5,342 nt of DNA from positions 1-5,342 of the forward strand of contig JABIST010000131.1 of NCBI GenBank assembly GCA_018700215.1. Direction: 5' to 3'. The position numbers were made by a program, and so were the translations under genes. Every line of letters starts with the position of its first letter. Position 1 is the first letter of the stretch. This DNA comes from Dehalococcoidia bacterium (GTDB lineage Bacteria > Chloroflexota > Dehalococcoidia > UBA2979). Positions 1-5,342 of this stretch are shown here, one piece after another. The notes beneath the pieces were generated by a model. It did not search any database and was not told the origin of the DNA. It saw only the letters and a program-made list of their open reading frames with translations.

Positions 1-87
1 CTTCGCGATGGCACTCCCCCCGCTGGTGGAGCCGGTCGGCCTCCTCGCCCCCGCTGAGGATCGTCCCGCCCCTCGGCTCAGACGCAG
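1..87. other. left-edge stretch, possible tail of an upstream plus-strand gene
   Basis: No gene can be assigned firmly here. Plus frame 1 reads a short Gly/Pro/Arg-rich peptide (ending GGAGRPPRPR) to a TGA at 55-57. That would fit the C-terminal tail of a gene lying to the left, because a terminator-like hairpin follows about 30 bases later. Against this, third-position G/C in that frame is only about half, lower than in the neighbouring genes. Plus frame 2 and one minus frame have higher G/C at their wobble position, but both are open without a recognisable protein, and plus frame 2 runs far into the carboxyltransferase gene. The assignment is therefore only a weak possibility. Confidence 0.2.
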
Positions 88-113
88 ACGCCCGGCCCCC
101 ACCGGGCGTTTGT
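88..113 (+). terminator. rho-independent-type terminator of an upstream gene
   Basis: Positions 89-95 (CGCCCGG) pair perfectly with 102-108 (CCGGGCG) around a six-base loop, and A88-T109 extends the stem to eight base pairs. The hairpin is followed on the plus strand by TTTGT, a short and imperfect T-tract. This is what an intrinsic terminator of a gene entering from the left would look like. It separates that gene from the carboxyltransferase, which would then need its own promoter between about 114 and 149. No convincing -10/-35 pair is visible there. Confidence 0.6.
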
Positions 114-149
114 CGTACAGTCAGGCCGCCCGAGACACATCACACCCCC

Positions 150-155
150 GAGGAG
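150..155 (+). promoter_or_regulatory. ribosome binding site of the carboxyltransferase gene
   Basis: GAGGAG sits seven bases upstream of the ATG at 163. This supports that start over the next in-frame ATG (codon 14, at 202), which has only a weaker purine run (GGAAG) ahead of it. Confidence 0.75.
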
Positions 156-162
156 TACCGCT

Positions 163-1764
163 ATGCCCGCCGACCCCAATCGTGAGAGCTGGAAGCCCGG
201 CATGTCCTTTGAGTACGCCGTCGAGGAAATCGATTACATCAAGGGTCTCGCGCAGGAAATGGGCGGCCCCGAGCGCATCAAGCGACAACACGATGGCGGC
301 CGCTACACCATCCGCGAGCGCATCGAAAAGATGGTCGATTCCGACAGTTTCATCGAGGCTGGCCCGCTCGTCGGTGCCGCCGAGTATGACGAGGATGGCA
401 ACCTCACCAGCTTCACGCCCGGTGGTTTCGTGATGGGGCTCGCCGAGATCAACGGTCGCCCCGTTTCCATCGGTGGCGACGACTTCACCATTTCCGGCGG
501 CAGTCCGCACAACGTCCGCAAGGGCGCATCGCAATTCACCCAGCCACTCTCGCTCCAATACGGCATCCCCTACGTCCAACTGATCGAGGGTGTCGGCCAC
601 AGTTCGAAGTCCGACGAATCGCAGGGCCACATGGGCCTGCCCAGCGGCGAGCAGTGGCACCGCTCCGCCCGCCTGCTCGCACGGGTTCCGGTCGCCGCTG
701 GCATCATGGGCTCGGTCGCCGGCGCGCCCGCCGCGTACGCGCTCATGTCCCACTTCACAGTGATGATCAAAGGTCAGTCCCAGATCTTCCCTTCCGGCCC
801 GCCCGTGGTGAAGCGCGCCATCGGTGAAGACCTCACCAAGGACGAACTCGGCGGCGCCAAGATGCACGTCCACGACAGCGGCCAGGTCGACAATGAGGCC
901 GAAGACGAAGAAGACGCCTTCGAGCAGATCAAGGCGTTCCTCTCCTATCTTCCGAACACCACGAACGAGGTTCCGCCTCGCGTCGAAACTGGCGACGATC
1001 CCAACCGCCGCGTCGAAGAGCTACTCACGATCATGCCGATCGACCGCCGCCGCGCCTACGATCCGCGAAAGCTGATCAGCCTCGTCGTCGACAACGGCGA
1101 GTTCTTCGAGATGCGTCGCCACTGGGGCGGCTCCCTCATCACCGCCTTCGCCCGCCTCGATGGCTACAGCGTCGGCATCCTCGGCAACGACCCGATGGCG
1201 ATCGCTGGCGCCATGGATGGCGACGCCGCCGATAAGTACGCCCACTTCGTCGACCTTTGCGACACCTTCAACATGCCCGTCGTCATCTTCCTGGACATGC
1301 CCGGCTTCATGCTCGGCTCATGGGCAGAGAAGAAGGCCACCATGCGCCGCGGCGTCCGCGCCCTCATCGCCAGCGCCGAAGCCCAGATACCGAAGGTCGA
1401 ATTCAACGTCCGTAAGTCCTACGGCGTCGCCGCCGATGCCCCCAACAGCCTCGGCCACCCGGACGGCCTCAACCTCCGCTTCGGCTGGCCAGCTGGCGAG
1501 TGGGGCGGCATCCCGATCGAGGGTGGCGTCGCCGCCGCCTACAAGCGCGAGATCGAAGCCGCACCCGATCCTGAGGCGCATCGCACGATGATTGAGGAGC
1601 GCCTGCTCAAGATGCGTTCGCCGATGAAGGCTGCCCAGCACTTCGACGTGATCGACCTGATCGACCCACGCGACACCCGTCGACTTGCCTGCACCTTCGT
1701 CCGCCTGGCGCAGCCGATGCTCAAGGAGCTGGCCCAGCGACCGAAACGCGCAGTCCGGCCGTGA
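163..1764 (+). CDS. biotin-dependent acyl-CoA carboxylase, carboxyltransferase (beta) subunit, divergent type
   Basis: The 533-residue product is a full-length carboxyltransferase of the propionyl/acetyl/methylcrotonyl-CoA carboxylase type (family members are usually about 510-540 residues). These cytosolic enzymes move CO2 from carboxybiotin to an acyl-CoA. The N-terminal crotonase-like half shows RYTIRERIEKMVD (48-60), GGDDFTISGGS (104-114), the oxyanion-loop region MGSVAGAPAAY (182-192) and GEDLTKDELGGA (221-232). The C-terminal half shows PRKLISLVVDNGEFFE (301-316), GNDPMAIAGAMD (341-352), FLDMPGFMLG (376-385) and RKSYGVAADA (417-426). The two loops that usually carry a Gly-Gly pair (AGGA; YGGA) read AGAP and YGVA here, and 427-455 is unlike the usual PccB segment, so the acyl-CoA substrate cannot be predicted. 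The start is fixed by GAGGAG at 150-155. No biotin carboxylase or biotin-carrier gene is in the window. General family is certain; pccB, accD or mccB would be over-specific. Confidence 0.93.
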   Translation: MPADPNRESWKPGMSFEYAVEEIDYIKGLAQEMGGPERIKRQHDGGRYTIRERIEKMVDSDSFIEAGPLVGAAEYDEDGNLTSFTPGGFVMGLAEINGRPVSIGGDDFTISGGSPHNVRKGASQFTQPLSLQYGIPYVQLIEGVGHSSKSDESQGHMGLPSGEQWHRSARLLARVPVAAGIMGSVAGAPAAYALMSHFTVMIKGQSQIFPSGPPVVKRAIGEDLTKDELGGAKMHVHDSGQVDNEAEDEEDAFEQIKAFLSYLPNTTNEVPPRVETGDDPNRRVEELLTIMPIDRRRAYDPRKLISLVVDNGEFFEMRRHWGGSLITAFARLDGYSVGILGNDPMAIAGAMDGDAADKYAHFVDLCDTFNMPVVIFLDMPGFMLGSWAEKKATMRRGVRALIASAEAQIPKVEFNVRKSYGVAADAPNSLGHPDGLNLRFGWPAGEWGGIPIEGGVAAAYKREIEAAPDPEAHRTMIEERLLKMRSPMKAAQHFDVIDLIDPRDTRRLACTFVRLAQPMLKELAQRPKRAVRP

Positions 1765-1819
1765 TCCGTCAGCAGCCGTTCATCTACCGCTAACAGAAGA
1801 TCACTAGCCTGAATTCGGG

Positions 1820-1839
1820 CCAGCACCCGCACGGGCTGG
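1820..1839. terminator. small hairpin in the convergent gap
   Basis: CCAG at 1820-1823 pairs with CTGG at 1836-1839, and an inner CCC/GGG pairing closes the stem over a small loop with a two-base bulge. It lies 55 bases after the carboxyltransferase stop and has no T-tract on either side. It may help transcripts stop or be stabilised, but alone it is a modest structure. Confidence 0.3.
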
Positions 1840-1851
1840 ACCTCCCTCTGA

Positions 1852-1883
1852 GGCGCCCGTCGCACCCCAACGCGGCGGGCGTC
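1852..1883. terminator. probable bidirectional terminator hairpin between convergent genes
   Basis: Positions 1852-1863 pair with 1872-1883 in a 12-base-pair stem containing two G-T wobbles, around an eight-base loop (ACCCCAAC). It lies between two genes that converge: the carboxyltransferase ends at 1764 and the hydrolase ends at 1907 on the other strand. The stem is very G/C-rich, but neither strand has a T-tract after it. It resembles the U-less hairpins reported in high-GC bacteria more than a textbook intrinsic terminator. The rest of the 142-base gap shows nothing else. Confidence 0.5.
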
Positions 1884-1906
1884 GTCTCTGTCAGGGCTCT
1901 GGAACG

Positions 1907-2950
1907 CTAGGACGCGCTTGAGAAGCTCAACCGCGTCCCCACGCTCGGATGCACGTACGCGTTCGGCAATCGTGCCGCCAACGCCTGCTGCGCCTGCCAG
2001 CCGGAGCAATGTCCGGGCACCAGCAGCTCGGGCCCAAGTTCCGCCAGCGCCTCCACCGTCGCGCCGATGATCGGCTCGAACAGCCCACCGGTCAGATGGA
2101 ACCCGCCGATGATCGCGTGGACCTGGTCAACCCCGGTCAGCTTTCGTGCATATCGAGCGATGTTGACCACCCCCGCGTGACCGCAGCCCGTGAGGATCAC
2201 CAACCCCTTCCCACGAACGTGCACCACCAGCGCCTGCTCATCCAGGATCAGCGGGTCTGGAGCCCACTCCCCCTCCCGCAGCGCCTCGTGAATCGGGAAC
2301 CCCTGCTCGAACGCCGTCGTCCGCTCCACCTCCCCGGTGATCAGTACCGATCGATCGACGAGGAAGCTCGGCTGCCGCGTCTCCACGATCTCGAACCCAG
2401 CGCCCTCCAGCGCTGATCGGCTCGTTGCCGGTAGCTCCCAGGCACTCCCTCCAGGAGGTGTGATCCGTCGCTGCAGCCAGAAATCTGGGTGCAACAGCAC
2501 CGGCAGGTTCCGTCGCCCCACCGCGCGAATGAACCCATCCAGGCCGCCCGCGTGATCAAGGTGACCGTGGCTCATCACCACCGCACTCACGTCTTTCGGA
2601 TCGACATCCAACCGACCCATGTTCTCCGTCATTCCGTTCGGACTGACTCCCGTGTCGAACAGGATCTGCCGCTCTCTGCCTCCCTTGGACACGTTCACCA
2701 GCGCCGAAAACCCGTGCTCCGCCACCAGCACGTCCGGCCCCGGCCGATCGAACGTCGACACTGGAATCGTGGGCAGCGAGGGCAGCGAGGGGCGATCTAC
2801 GGCACCGCTGCTCGGCAGCAGCAGATCGCTCTGGTTCTCCATGAGCACCGTGATCGAAAGCTCGTCGACCGGCTTCAGCGGAACAACTTCGTCTACCCGG
2901 ATCGCGGCCTCCGGCACCAGCGGCGCCGGTCCACCCTCGTTCTCACACAT
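1907..2950 (-). CDS. metallo-beta-lactamase-fold hydrolase, COG1237 type
   Basis: The 347-residue product is a metallo-beta-lactamase-fold protein of the COG1237 group. The metal-binding motif SHGHLDH is at 127-133 (His128, His130, Asp132, His133). The group's hallmarks are also present: AEHGFSALV (77-85), ILFDTG (96-101), LTGCGHAGVVNIARYA (253-268), IIGGFHL (280-286) and PGHCSGW (312-318). Homologues are often labelled 7,8-dihydropterin-6-methyl-4-(beta-D-ribofuranosyl)-aminobenzene-5'-phosphate synthase after an archaeal methanopterin enzyme. That name is probably an over-annotation here, as nothing else suggests methanopterin synthesis. About 30 residues precede the first conserved strand (LSITVLMENQSD, 31-42), and a Pro/Ser-rich stretch (54-64) precedes the core. 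No signal peptide is seen, so it is probably cytosolic. The start is supported by GGAGGGG eight bases upstream. It follows the P450 gene on the same strand after 71 bases, suggesting co-transcription. Fold is certain; substrate is unknown. Confidence 0.92.
   Translation of the reverse strand: MCENEGGPAPLVPEAAIRVDEVVPLKPVDELSITVLMENQSDLLLPSSGAVDRPSLPSLPTIPVSTFDRPGPDVLVAEHGFSALVNVSKGGRERQILFDTGVSPNGMTENMGRLDVDPKDVSAVVMSHGHLDHAGGLDGFIRAVGRRNLPVLLHPDFWLQRRITPPGGSAWELPATSRSALEGAGFEIVETRQPSFLVDRSVLITGEVERTTAFEQGFPIHEALREGEWAPDPLILDEQALVVHVRGKGLVILTGCGHAGVVNIARYARKLTGVDQVHAIIGGFHLTGGLFEPIIGATVEALAELGPELLVPGHCSGWQAQQALAARLPNAYVHPSVGTRLSFSSAS
2771..2788. repeat. two tandem copies of a 9-base unit inside the hydrolase gene
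   Basis: GGGCAGCGA occurs at 2771-2779 and again at 2780-2788, followed by a degenerate remnant (GGGGCGA, 2789-2795). On the coding strand it gives Ser-Leu-Pro twice (within residues 54-60), in the linker before the conserved hydrolase core. It is in frame, so changes in copy number would only lengthen or shorten that linker. Confidence 0.6.
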
Positions 2951-2958
2951 CTATTCGT

Positions 2959-2965
2959 CCCCTCC
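2959..2965 (-). promoter_or_regulatory. ribosome binding site of the hydrolase gene
   Basis: On the minus strand GGAGGGG lies eight bases before the ATG at 2950, which fixes the start of the hydrolase. It is inside the 71-base spacer between the P450 stop and the hydrolase start. That spacer also holds a short palindrome (GCAAC-C-GTTGC, 3002-3012) but no clear terminator, consistent with read-through from the P450 gene. Confidence 0.75.
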
Positions 2966-3021
2966 GGGGTAGGCCGTCTCGTGCCACCCACTGCCGACGC
3001 TGCAACCGTTGCCGTCTTTGA

Positions 3022-4302
3022 CTAGCGTGTGCTCATCGCCACGCGCGCCGGCGTCACCTCAACCGGCAGCTCCCGCATCCCCCGCAACACGATGTGATCC
3101 TTGAACCGCGGCTCACCCGCCAGCTCCAGCGATTCGTACCGCTCCAGCAGCTTGCCGAACGCGACCTGAGCCTCAATCCGCGCCAGCGGTGCCCCCAGGC
3201 AGTGGTGAATCCCCCGCCCGAACGACATGTGCCGCTTGCTCCCGCGCGAAATATCGAGGCGGTTCGGCTCCGGGAACTCCTCCGGGTCGCGGTTCGCGGC
3301 CCCCAGCAGCAGGAACACCTGCTGCCCCTGCTTGATCACATTCCCACCCCACTCGATGTCTTCGAGGGCGGTTCGGCCGTCCGTCTGCACCGGACTGTCG
3401 TACCGCAGCAGCTCCTCAATCGCCGACTCCATCAACTCCGGCTCCCGCCGCAGCCGCGCCAGTTCCTCCGGGTGCCGCAGCAACGCCAGCAGCCCATTGC
3501 CGATCAGATTCGTCGTCGTCTCATTCCCCGCGATCAAAATCAGCCGCAACGTCACCTGCAGCTCCTCGTGCGTCAGTTGGTCGCCCGCCTCCTCCGCTGC
3601 GATCAGCTGACTCACCAGGTCGTCCCGAGGCTCCGCCCGCCGCTGCTCGATGATCCCTTCGAAGTACGCGGCCAGCTCCTTGTTCGATTGCTGTGCCAGC
3701 TTCAGTTCATCTGGCGTGATTGTGGGCTCCAGCGTCCGTGACACATGATCGGACCACAGCTTGAATTGCGGCAGATCATTCGTCGGAATCCCCAGCATCT
3801 CCGCGATCACCATTGTTGGCAGCGGCACCGCCAGCGCCTCCAGCATGTCCACTCGCCCTGTCGAGGCGGCCTCATCGAGCAGCTGAGCCACAATCGCCTC
3901 AATCCGAGGTCGCCACGCCTCCAGTGCTTTCGGCGTGAAGGCCAGGCTCACCAGCGACCGCAGCCGCGTGTGGTCCGGCGGATCCAGCATCAGCATCGAG
4001 TGCGTGTCATCGAGGTTCCCCGCCACATCATTCGCCGGATCGTCCGCGTTCCGCGCGTCGTTCGAAAACCGCCGATGATCCCGCAAGATCGCATCGCAAT
4101 CCTCGTGCCGGGAGAACACCCACGCCCCCGTCAGCGACGAAGCATGCATCGGGTCCCGCTCCCGCAGCTTCTCGTACGTCTCATATGGATTCTGGTGGTA
4201 ACCGCCATCCAGCGGGTTCCAGACCACCCCGGTCTGCAGCCGTTCCTTCAGCATCAAGCCCCGCACCACCAGCGGTTGGATCGCATTCCGAAGCAAGGAC
4301 AT
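3022..4302 (-). CDS. cytochrome P450, soluble bacterial class
   Basis: The 426-residue product has every P450 hallmark: MLDPPDHTRLR (105-115, C-helix region), the I-helix oxygen-activation motif AGNETT (258-263), the K-helix ExxR motif (Glu297 to Arg300, within EELLRYDSPVQ), AANRDPEEFPEPNRLD (335-350), and the haem-binding loop FGRGIHHCLGAPLA (361-374) with Cys368 as the thiolate ligand. There is no membrane anchor, and length is typical of soluble bacterial P450s that receive electrons from a separate ferredoxin and reductase; neither gene is in view. The I-helix has Asn where many family members have His or Asp (AGNETT), a known variant. The ATG at 4302 has GGGAGG six bases upstream. The same frame is open to a GTG at 4398, adding 32 residues (RLYPWRVSEQ...), but that start is less well supported and the extension is not P450-like. 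The hydrolase gene follows 71 bases downstream. Substrate cannot be read from sequence. Confidence 0.96.
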   Translation of the reverse strand: MSLLRNAIQPLVVRGLMLKERLQTGVVWNPLDGGYHQNPYETYEKLRERDPMHASSLTGAWVFSRHEDCDAILRDHRRFSNDARNADDPANDVAGNLDDTHSMLMLDPPDHTRLRSLVSLAFTPKALEAWRPRIEAIVAQLLDEAASTGRVDMLEALAVPLPTMVIAEMLGIPTNDLPQFKLWSDHVSRTLEPTITPDELKLAQQSNKELAAYFEGIIEQRRAEPRDDLVSQLIAAEEAGDQLTHEELQVTLRLILIAGNETTTNLIGNGLLALLRHPEELARLRREPELMESAIEELLRYDSPVQTDGRTALEDIEWGGNVIKQGQQVFLLLGAANRDPEEFPEPNRLDISRGSKRHMSFGRGIHHCLGAPLARIEAQVAFGKLLERYESLELAGEPRFKDHIVLRGMRELPVEVTPARVAMSTR

Positions 4303-4308
4303 GGGTCG

Positions 4309-4314
4309 CCTCCC
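4309..4314 (-). promoter_or_regulatory. ribosome binding site that decides the P450 start
   Basis: On the minus strand GGGAGG lies six bases before the ATG at 4302. This spacing and strength favour that ATG over the upstream in-frame GTG at 4398, and remove 32 residues of non-P450 sequence from the N-terminus. Confidence 0.8.
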
Positions 4315-4329
4315 ACGAGCCCGCATCGC

Positions 4330-4348
4330 CTCGCGAACTCCCCGCGAG
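4330..4348. repeat. inverted repeat in the P450 leader
   Basis: CTCGCG (4330-4335) and CGCGAG (4343-4348) form a perfect six-base inverted repeat around a seven-base spacer, starting 28 bases upstream of the P450 ATG. Its place just ahead of the ribosome binding site suits a repressor site or a leader-RNA hairpin. A chance occurrence is also plausible in DNA this rich in G and C. Confidence 0.35.
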
Positions 4349-4376
4349 TCTACTCCGGAAGAAATCTGCTCACTCA

Positions 4377-4475
4377 CCCGCCAGGGGTAAAGACGCACCC
4401 CCCGATTTGCCGAGAATCACTTGAGTCGCTCGCGCGCCTCGTCCGCCGCTGGCGGGCAACAGCCCATCTGGCGGG
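4377..4475. repeat. three copies of an octamer (CTGGCGGG) in the divergent region
   Basis: CTGGCGGG occurs on the plus strand at 4449-4456 and 4468-4475, 19 bases apart start to start. Its reverse complement CCCGCCAG occurs at 4377-4384. The two plus-strand copies end eight bases before the ribosome binding site of the exported-protein gene. The same octamer also occurs once inside the P450 coding sequence (3116-3123), so it is not confined to the regulatory region. Confidence 0.3.
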
Positions 4476-4482
4476 ATGAGTT

Positions 4483-4486
4483 GGAG
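4483..4486 (+). promoter_or_regulatory. ribosome binding site of the exported-protein gene
   Basis: GGAG lies six bases before the ATG at 4493. This supports the ATG at 4493 over the out-of-frame ATG at 4476. Confidence 0.65.
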
Positions 4487-4492
4487 CAACGA

Positions 4493-5342
4493 ATGAATAC
4501 CTGGACCCCTCCCATCAGGGTGCCCAACATTGGATTCGGCCTCGGCCTCAAAGCCGGCGCCGTCGTACTCACCCTCGTCCTCGGTCTCGCGTTCACACTC
4601 GCGAACGCCGAGGCTGCGCTGCACGAGTACGGTGACGGCGTCGCCACGACTGGCGGAGTCGACGGCGACCCCAACGATGTGCTCGGCGCAGCCGATGGCG
4701 TCATCGTCCAGATCGGTATCGATGAAGGCGGTGGCTCTGTCACCGTCTCCTACATCGACAACGTTGCCTACAACGGCCCCGGCGCGGACCTCGTCATCCA
4801 CACCCTGGACGAAGACTTCCCCGCGACCGCAACCATCGAGGTCAGCGCGGACGGCGTCACCTTCGTCTCCGCGGGCGACTTCTCCGATGACGCCGGCAAC
4901 ATCCCCATCGACCTCGGCGCGCTCGGTCTCCCCTTCGGGTCGGCCATTCGCATCACCCACGTCAGCGGCGATCTCCCCGGTTTCGACCTCGACGCCGTCG
5001 AGGCGCTCAACGTCATCGACCTCGGTGCCGTCGAGATCGTTCTCGACCCGCCGACCGGTGAGAACCCCGGCTTCACCGAGCACACCGTCACGGCAAACGT
5101 CGATGACGGCGCTCCCGTCGCCGGCGTGCTCGTCGCCTTCGCCGTCGTCGACGGACCGAACGACGACAGCTCCATCGCCCCTACCGATGAATTGGGCGAC
5201 GCGCCCTTCACCTGGATCGGCGACGAGGGCCCCGGCCTCGATGTCGTCGAAGCCTGGCTGGACCTCGATGGCAGCGGCACTCGCGATGAGGGCGAGCCTT
5301 TCGCCACCGCCACCAAGCAGTGGCACGGCGTCACCGGCAGCA
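4493..5342 (+). CDS. exported acidic protein with bacterial Ig-like domain, 3' end cut off by the window
   Basis: The reading frame is open from ATG 4493 to the window end (283 codons plus one base), with no stop, so the protein is longer. Residues 1-39 are a signal peptide: Arg9 and Lys20 lie ahead of a hydrophobic stretch (21-37), with a likely signal-peptidase cut after ALA-type motif A37-N38-A39. Residues 42-175 form a beta-rich, discoidin-like region (GDPNDVLGAADG 58-69, ADGVTFVSAGDF 119-130). Residues 178-277 match the bacterial Ig-like pattern: TVTANVDDGAPVAGVLVAFAV (198-218) to ATATKQW (271-277). Within it D257-L-D-G-S-G-T-R-D-E-G-E268 fits an EF-hand loop, with ligands at loop positions 1, 3, 5, 7, 9 and 12, so calcium binding is likely. 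The mature part has 46 Asp/Glu but only 3 Lys/Arg and no cysteine. A cell-surface or extracellular adhesive/structural role is inferred; no catalytic domain is seen. Confidence 0.85.
   Translation, partial: MNTWTPPIRVPNIGFGLGLKAGAVVLTLVLGLAFTLANAEAALHEYGDGVATTGGVDGDPNDVLGAADGVIVQIGIDEGGGSVTVSYIDNVAYNGPGADLVIHTLDEDFPATATIEVSADGVTFVSAGDFSDDAGNIPIDLGALGLPFGSAIRITHVSGDLPGFDLDAVEALNVIDLGAVEIVLDPPTGENPGFTEHTVTANVDDGAPVAGVLVAFAVVDGPNDDSSIAPTDELGDAPFTWIGDEGPGLDVVEAWLDLDGSGTRDEGEPFATATKQWHGVTGS

Larger units (their letters stand above)
4303..4492. promoter_or_regulatory. divergent intergenic region between the P450 and exported-protein genes
   Basis: These 190 bases separate two genes read in opposite directions, so both promoters should lie here. 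I could not identify a confident -35/-10 pair on either strand. The best minus-strand -10 candidate is TAGACT (4347-4352), without a matching -35. The region contains the P450 ribosome binding site, an inverted repeat and repeated octamers, each listed separately. No small open reading frame with a ribosome binding site stands out. Confidence 0.5.

Noticed and set aside
8..433. Plus-strand open frame of 141 codons at the left edge
   Set aside because: It would cross the hairpin at 88-113 and overlap 271 bases of the carboxyltransferase in another frame. Its product is Ser/Pro/Arg-rich without family resemblance.
121..873. Minus-strand open frame of 250 codons opposite the carboxyltransferase gene
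   Set aside because: It is fully antisense to strongly conserved carboxyltransferase sequence, has no recognisable motifs, and is explained by wobble-position G/C bias.
2959..2969. CCCC-TCC-GGGG mini-palindrome over the hydrolase ribosome binding site, considered as a translation-blocking hairpin
   Set aside because: It has only four base pairs and a three-base loop, and the C/G runs are expected opposite a GGAGGGG ribosome binding site; too weak to call.
2489..3025. Plus-strand open frame of 178 codons opposite the hydrolase
   Set aside because: Its Arg/His/Gln-rich composition is typical of the reverse complement of a GC-rich gene, and the minus strand carries the intact metal-binding motifs.
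3745..4479. Plus-strand open frame of 244 codons opposite the P450
   Set aside because: The Arg/His/Gln/Pro-rich product has no motifs and lies antisense to a complete P450 gene, whose N-terminal half it covers.
4370..5326. Long minus-strand open frame of 318 codons opposite the exported-protein gene
   Set aside because: It is a low-complexity Gly/Asp/Glu/Val/Arg product with no family features. The plus strand has a ribosome binding site, a signal peptide and recognisable Ig-like sequence, so the minus frame is a by-product of high GC content.
1..5342. Search for CRISPR repeats, tRNA/rRNA genes, insertion sequences, toxin-antitoxin or defence genes
   Set aside because: No spaced identical repeats, cloverleaf-like structures, transposase motifs or defence-family proteins are visible on either strand.

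Overview
The window is GC-rich DNA with four protein-coding genes, three complete and one running off the right edge. The style is that of a free-living, high-GC bacterium: strong third-position G/C bias, clear GGAGG-type ribosome binding sites, acyl-CoA and P450 metabolism, and a secreted bacterial-Ig-like protein. The particular mix (an actinobacterial/Chloroflexota-type COG1237 metallo-hydrolase, a soluble P450, and a secreted protein whose Ig-like repeat carries an EF-hand-type loop) fits Chloroflexota best, with Actinomycetota as the alternative. This assignment is inference from protein style; no rRNA or other marker gene is present.

Layout, left to right. Positions 1-162 hold an uncertain left-edge stretch, a rho-independent-type hairpin (88-113) and a ribosome binding site. 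Next, on the plus strand, is a 533-residue biotin-dependent acyl-CoA carboxylase carboxyltransferase subunit (163-1764). A 142-base convergent gap follows, with two G/C-rich hairpins that probably terminate transcription. On the minus strand lies a two-gene unit: a cytochrome P450 (3022-4302, upstream) followed after 71 bases by a COG1237-type metallo-beta-lactamase-fold hydrolase (1907-2950, downstream). A 190-base divergent intergenic region (4303-4492) separates the P450 from a plus-strand gene beginning at 4493. That gene encodes a very acidic exported protein with a signal peptide, a beta-rich N-terminal domain and an Ig-like domain; it is cut off by the window end.

How the genes fit together: the P450 and hydrolase look co-transcribed and could act on the same small molecule, but the sequence does not reveal the substrate. 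The carboxyltransferase is convergent to them and has no biotin carboxylase or biotin carrier gene in view, so no shared pathway can be claimed. The exported protein is transcribed divergently and is probably unrelated.

I see no CRISPR array, tRNA, rRNA, insertion sequence, phage gene or obvious new system. The observations most worth following are the non-standard glycine-pair loops in the carboxyltransferase, the P450/hydrolase pairing, and the EF-hand-like loop in the exported Ig-like protein.
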